Shown: positions 9,114 through 18,672 of the stretch, in pieces | Layout: each line of letters begins with the position of its first letter | How positions within the stretch are numbered: position 1 is the stretch's first letter | NCBI RefSeq assembly: GCF_001591265.1 | Contig: NZ_BCUL01000001.1 | Span: 62,001-126,000 of the forward strand | Direction of reading: 5' to 3' | DNA: 64,000 bases | DNA from: Moraxella atlantae NBRC 14588 | GTDB taxonomy: Bacteria > Pseudomonadota > Gammaproteobacteria > Pseudomonadales > Moraxellaceae | Made by a program: the position numbers and the translations under genes | Notes under the pieces: model-generated | What the model saw: only the letters and a program-made list of their open reading frames with translations | What the model was told of the DNA's origin: nothing | The model's database searches: none

Positions 9114-11015
9114 ATGAAATATCCCAAAATATATGATGTAATCGTCATTGGTGGCGGACACGCAGGCACAGAGGCGGCGTTGGCAGCGGCGCGGATGGGG
9201 CAACAGACCTTGCTTTTGACGCACAACATCGAAACTTTGGGGCAAATGAGCTGTAATCCTGCAATCGGCGGCATTGGTAAGTCACATTTGGTGCGCGAGG
9301 TCGATGCGTTAGGTGGCGCAATGGCACTGGCAACGGATAAGGCAGGGATTCAATTTCGCGTGCTCAACAGCCGCAAAGGCGCGGCGGTACGGGCAACGCG
9401 TGCGCAAGCCGACCGCATGTTGTACAAAGCGGCGATTCGCTATACCCTTGAAAATCAACCAAATTTGGATTTATTTCAGCAAGCTGCAGATGACCTCATT
9501 GTGCAAGATGGCAAGGCGGTGGGCGTTGTTACCCAATCGGGCATTGAATTTGCTTGCGGTGCGGTGGTTTTGACCACGGGCACGTTTTTGGGCGGGATTA
9601 TTCATATTGGCTTGCAGCAGCACCAAGGCGGACGTGCAGGCGACCCACCTGCTTTGCGTTTGGCGCAGCGTTTGCGTGATCTCAATTTGCCTGTGGGGCG
9701 GCTAAAAACAGGCACGCCCCCACGCATCGATGCGCGCACGGTGGATTTTAGCGTGATGACGGTGCAGCCAGGAGACACGCCATTGCCTGTGATGTCGTAC
9801 ATGGGCAACGTCCACATGCATCCACGCCAAATTAACTGCTATATCACCCACACCAACACGCAAACGCATGACATCATCCGCGCAGGGCTTGATCGATCGC
9901 CGATGTATTCGGGCGTGATTGAGGGGGTGGGGCCACGTTATTGCCCATCGATTGAAGACAAAATTCATCGGTTTGCCGATAAAGACAGCCACCAGATTTT
10001 TATTGAGCCTGAAGGCTTGACGACGCATGAGCTGTATCCCAATGGTATCTCAACCAGTCTGCCGTTTGATGTTCAGCTTGCGTTGGTGCGCTCAATGAAA
10101 GGCTTGGAAAACGCGCATATTTTGCGCCCTGGTTATGCCATCGAATACGATTATTTTGACCCCCAAAACTTGCAGCCAAGTCTTGAAACCAAGTCGATTG
10201 AAAATCTGTATTTTGCTGGTCAAATTAACGGCACAACAGGCTATGAAGAGGCAGCAGCACAGGGAATTTTGGCAGGTATCAATGCTGCACGGCGCACCCA
10301 AGGTTTGCCTGCATGGACACCGCGCCGTGACCAAGCATATTTGGGCGTGTTGGTTGATGATCTTATCACGCATGGCACCAAAGAGCCGTATCGCATGTTT
10401 ACCAGTCGTGCTGAGTACCGCCTGCTGCTGCGCGAGGACAATGCCGACCAGCGTTTGACTGAAATCGGGCGTGAGTTAGGCGTGGTCGATGACGCGCGTT
10501 GGCAAGCGTATAGCGAGAAAGTCGAAGCGATTGAGCGCGAAACCCAGCGCCTCAAAGCCTTATGGGCAACACCACACAACGCGCTAGGGCAAGCCTTAAT
10601 GGCCAATACTGATGAGGTTTTGACCAAAGAGAGTACCGCGCTTGATTTGTTAAAACGCCCAAACATCAGCTTTGCCACGCTTGCGCCTTTGACCGAATCC
10701 GCCGTCGCGCCTGAGGTTGGCGAGCAAATCGAAATCGGCGTGAAATACGCAGGTTATATTGACCGCCAAGCTGCCGAAATTGGGCAGATGAAAAAACTTG
10801 AACACATGGCATTGCCTGTTGATTTTGATTACGCACAGGTATCGGGCTTGTCCAATGAGATCGTGCAAAAACTTGCCCACGTGCGTCCTGCCAGTTTGGC
10901 GCAGGCAAGCCGTATCAGTGGTGTGACCCCAGCAGCGATTCAGTTGTTGATGATGACTTTAAAAAAACAACAGCTCAAACGCCAACAAGCCGATGACCAT
11001 GTACCCATGGCATAA
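9114..11015 (+). CDS. mnmG: tRNA uridine 5-carboxymethylaminomethyl modification enzyme MnmG
   Basis: FAD-binding partner of MnmE (not in the window) that installs the cmnm5/nm5 side chain on wobble uridine 34 of tRNA; cytoplasmic. The dinucleotide-binding motif GGGHAG is at residues 13-18, and the signatures [12 protein letters not shown]-like, [17 protein letters not shown] and [14 protein letters not shown] are all present. The length is 633 residues against 629 in E. coli. The frame is open from 9078, but 9114 gives the family N terminus ([15 protein letters not shown]) and has GAGGG upstream, with rather short spacing of about 4 nt. MnmA, which thiolates the same base, is encoded at 54.0 kb. 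The permease gene starts 32 bp downstream and may be co-transcribed. Confidence 0.97.
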   Translation: MKYPKIYDVIVIGGGHAGTEAALAAARMGQQTLLLTHNIETLGQMSCNPAIGGIGKSHLVREVDALGGAMALATDKAGIQFRVLNSRKGAAVRATRAQADRMLYKAAIRYTLENQPNLDLFQQAADDLIVQDGKAVGVVTQSGIEFACGAVVLTTGTFLGGIIHIGLQQHQGGRAGDPPALRLAQRLRDLNLPVGRLKTGTPPRIDARTVDFSVMTVQPGDTPLPVMSYMGNVHMHPRQINCYITHTNTQTHDIIRAGLDRSPMYSGVIEGVGPRYCPSIEDKIHRFADKDSHQIFIEPEGLTTHELYPNGISTSLPFDVQLALVRSMKGLENAHILRPGYAIEYDYFDPQNLQPSLETKSIENLYFAGQINGTTGYEEAAAQGILAGINAARRTQGLPAWTPRRDQAYLGVLVDDLITHGTKEPYRMFTSRAEYRLLLREDNADQRLTEIGRELGVVDDARWQAYSEKVEAIERETQRLKALWATPHNALGQALMANTDEVLTKESTALDLLKRPNISFATLAPLTESAVAPEVGEQIEIGVKYAGYIDRQAAEIGQMKKLEHMALPVDFDYAQVSGLSNEIVQKLAHVRPASLAQASRISGVTPAAIQLLMMTLKKQQLKRQQADDHVPMA

Positions 11016-11047
11016 ACGCTGCAATGGGCGACGACTAAGGCAAACCG

Positions 11048-12016
11048 ATGGATAGCACGTTGTGGTTTGCCGCATTGGTGTTTGCGCTAACTATCACCTT
11101 GCCCAACTTGCTGATCATGGCGTTGGGTTTGGCGATGCGGCGTTGGGGGCAGATTAATGCCAATTTTGTCGATATTGCTTCGGCGCTAGTGTTTCGCTAT
11201 TGTCTGCCATGTTTGCTGTTTTTTAGTGTATCGGGTAGTAGCGTTGATATTAGCTCGCAGCTACCGCTCATTGGCGCAGGCGTGTTGGTGACCTTGCTAC
11301 TATTCATCGGAGCAGAGCTGTACGCGCGCTGGCGCATCACTGACCCTGCTGACCAAGGTGTATTTGTGCAAGGTGTGTATCGCAGCAACATGGCAATCAT
11401 GTCGCTTGCGACCGTTGCCAATGCGTATGGCAAAGTAGGCTTGAGCGTTGGCGCGGTGTATATGGGTGTGGTGACGATTTTGTTCAATGTTTTAGCTGTC
11501 ATCACACTCAGCCGCACCCAGCAGCACACCTCGATGGGCGCGCGCATCATTAATATGGGCAAAACTATGCTCAAAAACCCGCTGATTATCGCGTTGGTAG
11601 CGGCTTTTGTGTATAAAGGCTTGCACTTGCCGCCTTTGCCGACGGTGATTCATCACACGGGGGATTTGTTGGCGGCGATGGCATTGCCGTTGGCATTGAT
11701 TTGTGCAGGTGCGAGTTTGGATTTTGCCTCGATGTTGCGCCTGTCGGGTGTATCGATGCAGGCAAGCTTAGGACGGGTGATTGTTGCGCCGTTGGTTGCC
11801 GTGGCAGTGGGGCTAGCTTTTGGCTTGCCGCCATTGTCAATGGGTGTGCTATTTTTGATGGTTGCATCACCCGTTGCGGCAGCAAGTTATGTCATGGCAA
11901 AGGCGATGGGTGCAAATGACGTGGCCGCTGCCAATATCTTGGCGTTTACCACCGTGGTATCGATGTTGAGCATGGCGGTGGGTGCAGGGATGTTGCGTGC
12001 GTTTGGCTTAATGTAA
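11048..12016 (+). CDS. AEC-family (auxin efflux carrier-type) permease
   Basis: An integral membrane protein of 322 residues with about ten hydrophobic segments arranged as two five-helix halves, typical of the AEC/membrane-transport family that includes malonate and other organic-acid carriers. Supporting stretches are the N-terminal FALTITLPNLLIMALG, RYCLPCLLFF and the second-half PLALICAGASLDF and MVASPVAAASYVMA. The substrate cannot be deduced. Its start is 32 bp after mnmG with a weak ribosome site (TAAGG), suggesting read-through from mnmG. No terminator was seen immediately downstream. Confidence 0.8.
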   Translation: MDSTLWFAALVFALTITLPNLLIMALGLAMRRWGQINANFVDIASALVFRYCLPCLLFFSVSGSSVDISSQLPLIGAGVLVTLLLFIGAELYARWRITDPADQGVFVQGVYRSNMAIMSLATVANAYGKVGLSVGAVYMGVVTILFNVLAVITLSRTQQHTSMGARIINMGKTMLKNPLIIALVAAFVYKGLHLPPLPTVIHHTGDLLAAMALPLALICAGASLDFASMLRLSGVSMQASLGRVIVAPLVAVAVGLAFGLPPLSMGVLFLMVASPVAAASYVMAKAMGANDVAAANILAFTTVVSMLSMAVGAGMLRAFGLM

Positions 12017-12163
12017 AAATTGTCAGACGGCTGGTTTACCAAAGTTTTAAACTTAAGTTTTATAAATAAAATTAAAATATGGCTGAAAGCGGTTGCAGTT
12101 TATCCATCATTGGCAATAATTTAACCGTAAGTTATTAAAAATTTTCTATAAGTTGATCAGACT

Positions 12164-12931
12164 ATGCTACCAACCCTACCAGCTGATCACACTGATACGA
12201 GTAACATCCAAATGCGTCACACTGAACAGGTAAACGTTGAACCTAAACCGTTGGATTTATTAACCTTAATAGATGAAACAGCAAGCAATTGGCAAATCCA
12301 CCGCTGCCAGTTGATAGAAGCCAGTATCAGCCAAACGCGCCCGATGCAGCTGATTTACCATTATGAAGCCTTGCCCGATGCCACCAAAGCGCAGTATCCG
12401 TTACAAGGGCAATTGCTCAAACGCTTTGATGAGGCCATCAGCCGCGAGGACTTTGCCACAGGGCTTGGCATTGCTGTGCAAGATGTGCCGCAAGCGTGGC
12501 AGCTAAAATTCACGGGTAAATTGGTGTTGTATCATACCCAACCCGATGTCGCGCTGCGTCTACACTGGACGAACACGCTCAAAGACTTTGTGCCGATTTA
12601 TCAAGCGGACTTAGCCACCGCAGTGGCGCAAAGTTTTGCCCATTGGCAGTGGATTGGGATGGTTGAGATGGTCAATCGTGATCGTGCGTGGCAATTGGTT
12701 GGCGCGACAACACATGACGCGGCAGAGCACCATGCAGCAGATGGCAGGCAAGGTGTATGGCAATTAGCCGTCGATACGCAGTTTAGTGTGTTGCCACCTG
12801 TGCTTGCCGATGCGGTCAAGCAAAGTCTACAGGCGGATGATGTCAGCGCGCATTGGGTCGCCGCCATGCAAGACGCTGCCCAAAGTTATGCTGATAATTT
12901 CATAGCCACGCAACAGATCGCAGCGTGTTAA
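12164..12931 (+). CDS. Protein of unknown function upstream of tolQ
   Basis: I do not recognise this 255-residue protein. It has no signal peptide or membrane segment, is rich in Ala, Gln and Trp, and its middle (residues 55-190) looks like a mixed alpha/beta domain with the stretches MQLIYHYEALPD and VLYHTQPDVALRLHW. It ends about 100 bp before tolQ on the same strand, so it may be the first gene of the tol transcript. The ATG at 12164 has no strong ribosome-binding site; a later in-frame ATG at 12212 is an alternative. The reading frame is uninterrupted with coding-like codon use, so it is probably real. Confidence 0.65.
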   Translation: MLPTLPADHTDTSNIQMRHTEQVNVEPKPLDLLTLIDETASNWQIHRCQLIEASISQTRPMQLIYHYEALPDATKAQYPLQGQLLKRFDEAISREDFATGLGIAVQDVPQAWQLKFTGKLVLYHTQPDVALRLHWTNTLKDFVPIYQADLATAVAQSFAHWQWIGMVEMVNRDRAWQLVGATTHDAAEHHAADGRQGVWQLAVDTQFSVLPPVLADAVKQSLQADDVSAHWVAAMQDAAQSYADNFIATQQIAAC

Positions 12932-13034
12932 ACGATGCTTGTCACATCGTCATAAAACGCTTTATAATGCCAACATTTGCCGCCAAATTTTGGCGCGTTT
13001 TGTATCAACCATTGACAAGCGGACGACCCAATCC

Positions 13035-13790
13035 ATGACCATGGACATCGTTGGACTGGTGACACATGCCAGCATTTTTGTGCAAATCATCATGGCGTTG
13101 CTATTATTGGCATCGCTGTTGTGTTGGGTGACGATTTTTCGGCTTAGCAGTCGGTTGGCAGGCGCGCGCGATGCCGATGAGCAGTTTGAGCAGAGCTTTT
13201 GGTCGGGCATTGAGCTGCCCACCCTGTACAAAGGCGTGCAAGGCAACCCCGAGCGCAGTGGGCTTGAGCAGGTATTTTTTGTTGGCTATAGCGAGTTTTT
13301 GCGCCTAGCGCGTAAGGCATTGTCGACGGCAGATATCACCGCAGGCGTTGAGCGCAAGTTGCGCGTCGGGCTGGGTCGTCAGCAACTAGAGCTTGAGCAA
13401 GGCTTGCCGCTGCTTGCCAGTATCGCCTCAGTGTCACCGTATATCGGGCTATTGGGTACGGTGTGGGGGATTATGACCGCGTTTATGGGGTTATCGACTG
13501 AGCAGCAATCTACGCTATCTGCCGTTGCGCCAGGCATTGCCGAGGCGTTGATTGCCACTGCGTTGGGTTTGTTTGCTGCCATTCCTGCGGCATTAGCATT
13601 CAACCATTTTACCGCCAAAGCCGAGCAGATTTACCAAAGCCGCGCGTTGTTTTGTGATGAAATCACAGGTATGCTGCTGCGTGAAAGTCGCCCCGATAGC
13701 CCAGCATCTGCCATACCTGTTGATGCGCCCGTTGAAATATCCATGCTTGATAAACAGCCAACCGTTGCGGTGCCCAACGAAGGCGTCTAA
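13035..13790 (+). CDS. tolQ: Tol-Pal system proton channel subunit TolQ
   Basis: ExbB/TolQ-type inner-membrane protein, 251 residues, that with TolR forms the proton-driven motor energising TolA. There are three membrane segments (about residues 14-36, 132-155 and 165-190). The conserved stretches FWSGIEL, SPYIGLLGTVWGIMTAF and APGIAEALIATALGLFAAIPA are nearly those of E. coli TolQ. The frame stays open upstream to 12939, but MTMDIVGL at 13035 corresponds to the family start. The ribosome site is weak. The cytoplasmic C-terminal tail (residues 220-251) is poorly conserved. tolR starts 26 bp downstream. Confidence 0.95.
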   Translation: MTMDIVGLVTHASIFVQIIMALLLLASLLCWVTIFRLSSRLAGARDADEQFEQSFWSGIELPTLYKGVQGNPERSGLEQVFFVGYSEFLRLARKALSTADITAGVERKLRVGLGRQQLELEQGLPLLASIASVSPYIGLLGTVWGIMTAFMGLSTEQQSTLSAVAPGIAEALIATALGLFAAIPAALAFNHFTAKAEQIYQSRALFCDEITGMLLRESRPDSPASAIPVDAPVEISMLDKQPTVAVPNEGV

Positions 13791-13816
13791 TACGGGTATA
13801 AGGTAGATAAACGCCG

Positions 13817-14284
13817 ATGAATCCAAGCCCTTATAGCCGTGCCAATGCGCGCAGAATCAACGCCAACATGAACGTTGTGCCGTATATCGATGTGATGTTG
13901 GTGTTGTTGGTTATTTTTATGGTCACCGCGCCCATGCTAACTACAGGTGTGGATATTGACTTGCCAAAGGCACAGACTAAAGCGTTAAGCCAAGGCAGTC
14001 AGCTGCCCGTTATTGTATCGATGGATGCCCAAGGTGAACTGTTTGTCAGCTACCAAAGCACCGCCGACAAACCTGTGTCTCGCCGTGAATTGATCGCCAC
14101 ATTGCAAGAACTACAAGACCTGCCTGAGTACCAAGTCGATGGTAAACCGCAGCTAAATGTCATGATCAATGCCGACCAGCACAATCCATATGGCGATATC
14201 ATGCAGCTGATGGCAAGTTTGCAGCAAGCAGGCATTCAAAAAGTCGGCTTACTGACCGCCCCACCCAAAAAACAACCTTCATAG
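13817..14284 (+). CDS. tolR: Tol-Pal system protein TolR
   Basis: ExbD/TolR family, 155 residues, one N-terminal membrane segment (about residues 20-42) with the conserved proton-path Asp in PYIDVMLVLLVIFMVTAPM, followed by a periplasmic domain. It works with TolQ to couple the proton gradient to TolA. It sits between tolQ and tolA with short spacers (26 and 39 bp), consistent with one operon. Confidence 0.95.
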   Translation: MNPSPYSRANARRINANMNVVPYIDVMLVLLVIFMVTAPMLTTGVDIDLPKAQTKALSQGSQLPVIVSMDAQGELFVSYQSTADKPVSRRELIATLQELQDLPEYQVDGKPQLNVMINADQHNPYGDIMQLMASLQQAGIQKVGLLTAPPKKQPS

Positions 14285-14323
14285 CCTGCGTTTAGGATTT
14301 TAGCACAAGGAAAAACCACCCCC

Positions 14324-15307
14324 ATGCGTCCGCAAATTTCCGCCGTGTATGTGCCTGTGCGCACGCCAGACTACAAAACGTGGGCGTTGATACTCAGTAT
14401 TTTGGCGCATGTGTTGCTGATTGGCGCGTTGGTGTGGTGGAACCGTGAGCCGCCGCCTGCTGCCATGCAAACCAGTTTGGTTACCCCCGAAGAATTGGCT
14501 GCTATCCAAAGCCACATTCGTGCCAATCAGCGCGCTGAAGAACTGAGCCAAAGTGCGCAAGGCGATCCCGATGCCACAGGCGTGATCGACCCAATGACTG
14601 CCATGAGCCACGCCACGCCGCGCCAGTCTGCTGCCAGTCACCACACGCCACCCCCTGCCATGCAAAATCTTGTCGAACAGCAAGCTGCGTTTGACGCTCA
14701 GCGCGCGCAATACGCCGAGCAAGCCGACCGTGAATTTGCTGAAGCGCAGCAAGCAATCGTTGATAACCTCAACCAACAGCAAGCCGATGAGCAAGCCACG
14801 TTGGCAAATTACCGTGAACGCGAAAACAGTCTTGATGATATCCGCGAGGAAAACCGCCGCACGGCAGAGGCATACAACAAAAAAATTCTGATTGAGCGTG
14901 TCGAAACAGGCAAATCAGACATCACCAAACAAGGCAGCACCACAAGCCGTGCCGATAGCGGCGACAGCAAAGACAACGGTGCAAGCATCAACAACACAAG
15001 CAGTACAAGCAGTAATGCAGGTAGCCGCAGCGGTAGTGGCGGTGACGCAACCAGTTACATCAGCCAAATCAAAGCCAAAATCGAAGCCAATTGGAGCGTA
15101 CCTGCCAACAGCCAAGGCAAAACCGTGCGCGCGTCCTTTAATATCTCATCATCGGGTGAAATCAGCAACATTCACATCAATGGCGGTGATGAAATCCTAA
15201 AAGCAAGCTTGACCAAAGCGTTACAATCATCCAGCCCCTTGCCTGCACCACCTGCCGATATCTACAACAAAGTTGCCAGCAATAACTTTACCTTTACCGC
15301 TGAATAA
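14324..15307 (+). CDS. tolA: Tol-Pal system protein TolA
   Basis: Periplasm-spanning protein of 327 residues linking the TolQR motor to the outer membrane. It has an N-terminal membrane anchor (about residues 22-40), a long Ala/Gln/Glu-rich helical region (about 105-195), a Ser/Gly/Asn-rich linker (about 205-245) and a TonB/TolA-type C-terminal domain containing YISQIKAKIEANW and VRASFNISSSGEISNIHI. The helical domain is shorter than that of E. coli TolA (421 residues). AAGGAAA about 10 nt upstream supports the start. Confidence 0.92.
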   Translation: MRPQISAVYVPVRTPDYKTWALILSILAHVLLIGALVWWNREPPPAAMQTSLVTPEELAAIQSHIRANQRAEELSQSAQGDPDATGVIDPMTAMSHATPRQSAASHHTPPPAMQNLVEQQAAFDAQRAQYAEQADREFAEAQQAIVDNLNQQQADEQATLANYRERENSLDDIREENRRTAEAYNKKILIERVETGKSDITKQGSTTSRADSGDSKDNGASINNTSSTSSNAGSRSGSGGDATSYISQIKAKIEANWSVPANSQGKTVRASFNISSSGEISNIHINGGDEILKASLTKALQSSSPLPAPPADIYNKVASNNFTFTAE

Positions 15308-15331
15308 TCTTGGTGACGGTAAAAATACCCC

Positions 15332-15437
15332 CTAATCGTCTTTGGTACCTAATCGTCTTTTTTTGGTAACAGTCGCTTTTGGTACTTATCGCTTTTGGTA
15401 CTTATCGCTTTTGGCAATCGCTAAATAGCCAAAAGTG
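15332..15437 (+). repeat. Short tandem repeat cluster with terminal hairpin between tolA and tolB
   Basis: Five degenerate copies of a 15-22 bp unit with core TCGYTTTTGGTAC run from 15332 to 15416 (15332-15348, 15349-15370, 15371-15385, 15386-15401, 15402-15416). The last copy (CGCTTTTGGC, 15406-15415) also pairs with GCCAAAAGTG (15428-15437) to make a 10-bp stem. The whole tolA-tolB gap (15308-15623) has no gene; nearer tolB there is a second hairpin, TACCATC/GATGGTA (15551-15557 / 15566-15572). The array may end tolA mRNA, but no T run follows the stem. Confidence 0.7.
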
Positions 15438-15623
15438 ATGCGCCAAAAAAGTAGCCCAAACCAGCCACCCAATCATCTATTAGCCTGACCAAAAATCGCT
15501 ACATAATCCTTTAATAAAACCCAGCCCACCGCTAAACCATAAAAACCTTTTACCATCTTGTATTTGATGGTATGATTTTGGCAAATTTTATCATAATGAC
15601 CACCTTATCAAAGATTTTAGCCC

Positions 15624-16919
15624 ATGAAAACAACCGTTAAATTTCGCCCTGTGTTTAGGACCTTTGCCGTGATTTGCGGTATACTTGCTGCGACCCTTAC
15701 ACCCATCGCGCAAGCCGCTGATGTCACCATTGTCAAAGCCGCACCGCGCACCAATACCCAAATTGCCATCGTGCCGTTTGCAGGCGCAGAGAGCATCTCG
15801 GGTATCGTTGCCAATGATCTAACCAATTTGGGACAATTTGCGCTTGATAGCAACCTGCCAGAACGCCCTAAATCCAGCGGTGAGGTCACCTTGCCCGTAT
15901 GGCAGCACCAAGGTGTGCCGTATTTGGTCGTGGGCAATACGCGCAGCAACCGCGGCGATGTCGAGATCAATTTTGAGGTGATTGAAGTAGGTAGCGGACG
16001 TGTGCTAGATGGTGTGCAGCGTGTGAGCAGCCGCAACACGCCCAACGCATTGCGCTTAGCAGGGCATAAAGTCGCTGATCGTATTTATGAGCTATTAACC
16101 GGTGTGCAAGGCGATTTTTCGGGTAAAATTGTGTATGTGGTTGAAAATGGCACGGGCAAAAATCGTGTCTCACGGCTGATCATGTCAGATGTTGATGGCT
16201 ATAACCCTGAGATTTTGCGTGAATACCGCGGCACGATTAAATCACTTAACCCCTCATTAGACGGCAAAAGCTTCACCTATACCGCGCAAGGTGAGGGTTA
16301 TCCTGTGGTATATGCCAGTGATGTGGTTAGCAAATCAAGCCGTCTATTGACGCCGTTTCGCGCCAATAACTTTAGCGCGTCAATCTCGCCCGATGGCTCG
16401 CGCGTGCTCTTTAGCAGTGACAAAGACGGCAACCCCGAAATTTATCTATCAACAGGCGGCGGTGCACCGCAGCGACTGACCAACCACCCGATGGCGGATA
16501 TCGCACCAAGTTGGGCACCCGATGGACAGTCGTTTTTATTTACCTCTGATCGTAACGGCAATAACCGCCCGCAGATTTATCGCTATCGCTTTGCCACACG
16601 CAGTATCGAGCAGGTCAGCCGCGGCGGCAGCTATAATACCTCAGGGCGCATTAGCAGCGATGGCAAAAAAATGTCGTTCTTGTCAGGTACACAGCAAGGC
16701 GCGGTGATGGATCTGATAACAGGTAGCGTGAGCGCGATTAACAACGCAGGCTTAAGCGAAGCCCCCAGCATTTCACCAAACGGGCAGCACTTGATTTATT
16801 CGGGGCGCAACGTCATAATAATTAAATCCGAGGGCAAAACCATTAGTATCAATCCGCACCAAAACGGCGCGCCAGCAGGCGTAATCCGTGAGCCAATTTG
16901 GCTTAAAGGTGCGCCATAA
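15624..16919 (+). CDS. tolB: Tol-Pal system beta-propeller protein TolB
   Basis: Periplasmic partner of Pal, 431 residues. It has a Sec signal peptide (residues 1-31, likely cleavage after AQA), an N-terminal alpha/beta domain (about 34-165) and a six-bladed propeller with repeated SPDG/APDG motifs (FSASISPDGSRVLFSSD, IAPSWAPDGQSFLFTSD). It is separated from tolA by a 316-bp spacer, so it may have its own promoter. The usual downstream gene pal is absent; the next gene encodes a small membrane protein. Confidence 0.95.
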   Translation: MKTTVKFRPVFRTFAVICGILAATLTPIAQAADVTIVKAAPRTNTQIAIVPFAGAESISGIVANDLTNLGQFALDSNLPERPKSSGEVTLPVWQHQGVPYLVVGNTRSNRGDVEINFEVIEVGSGRVLDGVQRVSSRNTPNALRLAGHKVADRIYELLTGVQGDFSGKIVYVVENGTGKNRVSRLIMSDVDGYNPEILREYRGTIKSLNPSLDGKSFTYTAQGEGYPVVYASDVVSKSSRLLTPFRANNFSASISPDGSRVLFSSDKDGNPEIYLSTGGGAPQRLTNHPMADIAPSWAPDGQSFLFTSDRNGNNRPQIYRYRFATRSIEQVSRGGSYNTSGRISSDGKKMSFLSGTQQGAVMDLITGSVSAINNAGLSEAPSISPNGQHLIYSGRNVIIIKSEGKTISINPHQNGAPAGVIREPIWLKGAP

Positions 16920-16950
16920 TTTGTCAATCAACAACCAAACGAGAATAACT

Positions 16951-17412
16951 ATGCCAAGTCCTTATGATAACAACGTGACATCTTCCCCCATGTCATCGAA
17001 CTACGCGCTGAGCGAGCGCGTTGAGCGCTTAGTTCCGTATAACCATATCAGCTACGCGCTGTATTTGTTTAGTTATTTTACCGCAGGCTTAACGTGGATT
17101 ATCCCCATCGTGATGAACTACATCAAACGCGATGAAGTGCGCGGTACCTGGTTGTATAGCCATTTTGACTGGCAAATCAAAACTTTTTGGTACAGTATTG
17201 TGTTTTTTATAATCGGCGCGATCATGCTGGTAATGGGCTATGGCTCGGCGATTTTGGGTTTTGGTACCAGCGGTGGCGCAAGCAGTGTGGGCTGGGGCGG
17301 TAGTTTGATCGGTACATTGGGTCTGGTTGTGATGGTCTTTACCACGTTGTGGCATTTATACCGCATTGTGCGGGGTTGGATTGCGTTGGCGCAGCACAAA
17401 GCTGTGCCATAA
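16951..17412 (+). CDS. Small DUF4870-like membrane protein
   Basis: A 153-residue protein with three or four hydrophobic segments (about residues 32-55, 79-102, 110-133). The layout of a first helix pair, KRDEVRGTWLYSHFDWQIKTFWYS and a further two helices resembles the DUF4870 group of small bacterial membrane proteins, whose role is unknown. The upstream frame reaches 16888 inside tolB, but the ATG at 16951, with GAGAA upstream, is the natural start. It occupies the position where pal normally follows tolB. I can see no functional link to Tol beyond adjacency. Confidence 0.75.
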   Translation: MPSPYDNNVTSSPMSSNYALSERVERLVPYNHISYALYLFSYFTAGLTWIIPIVMNYIKRDEVRGTWLYSHFDWQIKTFWYSIVFFIIGAIMLVMGYGSAILGFGTSGGASSVGWGGSLIGTLGLVVMVFTTLWHLYRIVRGWIALAQHKAVP

Positions 17413-17419
17413 AGCAAAA

Positions 17420-17454
17420 CGGGTAGGCAATGACAGGTTTTTGCTGCTTGCCCG
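17420..17454 (+). other. Stem-loop between the DUF4870-like gene and pyrD
   Basis: CGGGTAGGCA (17420-17429) pairs with TGCTTGCCCG (17445-17454) over 10 positions, two of them G-U, with a 15-nt loop. No T tract follows, so it is at best a weak terminator. A -10-like TACAAT at 17477-17482 further on may start pyrD transcription. Confidence 0.4.
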
Positions 17455-17578
17455 TGAACTTAGATGACAAATTTGTTACAATACGCGCATCCACGTATCT
17501 GGTGTTTGTGGGGTGGCGGTTCATCTGCTAGATGCACTGCCAAACTTGTTAGCGTTTTATCAACAAAAAGCGATTGCC

Positions 17579-18613
17579 ATGTATCCGTTATTGCGTCCGT
17601 TTTTGCTTCATACTGACCCCGAACGCGCCCATGAAATGACGCTTGCCATGCTTGAGCGTGCACAAAAAATGGGTATGTTGGGCTTTGTCTATGCCAAACA
17701 GCAGCTTATCGCCGAATGCATGGGGCTGACGTTTAGCAATCCTGTCGGGCTTGCCGCAGGGCTTGATAAAAACGGTGAATACATTGACGCGCTCGCGGCA
17801 TTGGGCTTTGGCTTTATTGAGATTGGTACAGTAACGCCCAAGCCACAAGCAGGTAATGACAAGCCGCGACTGTTTCGGATCAAAGACGCGCGCGCTATCA
17901 TCAATCGCATGGGTTTTAACAATCATGGTGTGGATTATCTGATAGCTCAAGTTAAACGCAGCAAATACCAAGGCGTGCTCGGCATCAATATCGGCAAAAA
18001 CGCTGTGACCCCTGTTGAAAACGCGCTTGATGATTATTTATTTTGCTTAGAGCGCGTTTATCCATACGCGTCTTACATTACCGTCAATATCTCCTCACCC
18101 AATACCAAAAATTTACGCGACCTACAGCAAGGCGATGCCTTGAGCCATTTGCTTGATGGCATTAAAAATCGCCATAGCCAAATTGCCAATCAGCACGGGC
18201 ATTATGTGCCGCTTGTGCTGAAAGTTGCGCCCGACTTGGACGATGCGCAGGTCGATTTTATCGCACAAGAAGTGGCGCGCTTTGAGATCGATGGGCTGAT
18301 TGCGACCAATACCACCTTAAGCCGTTATGGTGTTGAAGATGACGCAATGGCAAAGCAAGCAGGTGGACTATCGGGCAGACCGTTGAGCCATCGCAGCACG
18401 CAGATTTTAGCGCAGTTTGCCGAGCGTTTGCCCAAGTCAGTGGCATTGATTGGCGTAGGTGGTATTGATTCAGGACAACGCGCAGTCAATAAAATCGAGG
18501 CAGGTGCCGAATTGGTGCAGCTATACAGCGGCTTGATTTATGAAGGGCCAGCATTGGTGCAAGACTGTGTTGAAGCACTAGATGGCTATTATCTTAGCCA
18601 AAAACCTACCTAA
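17579..18613 (+). CDS. pyrD: Dihydroorotate dehydrogenase (quinone), class 2
   Basis: Oxidises dihydroorotate to orotate in pyrimidine synthesis, passing electrons to quinone; FMN-dependent and membrane-associated through an N-terminal helix. Sequence marks are [48 protein letters not shown], the active-site Ser in [11 protein letters not shown] (residues 172-173) and GVGGIDSG. From 17579 the protein has 344 residues, similar to E. coli PyrD (336). A GTG at 17513 would add 22 residues, and neither start has a convincing ribosome site; 17579 matches the family start MYPLLRPFL. Confidence 0.95.
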   Translation: MYPLLRPFLLHTDPERAHEMTLAMLERAQKMGMLGFVYAKQQLIAECMGLTFSNPVGLAAGLDKNGEYIDALAALGFGFIEIGTVTPKPQAGNDKPRLFRIKDARAIINRMGFNNHGVDYLIAQVKRSKYQGVLGINIGKNAVTPVENALDDYLFCLERVYPYASYITVNISSPNTKNLRDLQQGDALSHLLDGIKNRHSQIANQHGHYVPLVLKVAPDLDDAQVDFIAQEVARFEIDGLIATNTTLSRYGVEDDAMAKQAGGLSGRPLSHRSTQILAQFAERLPKSVALIGVGGIDSGQRAVNKIEAGAELVQLYSGLIYEGPALVQDCVEALDGYYLSQKPT

Positions 18614-18672
18614 TGCTTGGCTTTAGCGCAGCATGCCAAATTATTCTAATCTTATGATTGATCCAGTTTATC

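Noticed and set aside
14300-14794. 164-codon minus-strand frame opposite tolA
   Set aside because: Its composition mirrors the Ala/Gln-rich tolA helix; no start signals or family resemblance.
15332-15416. Repeat array considered as a CRISPR
   Set aside because: Units are directly adjacent with no unique spacers, vary in length, and no cas genes are present.
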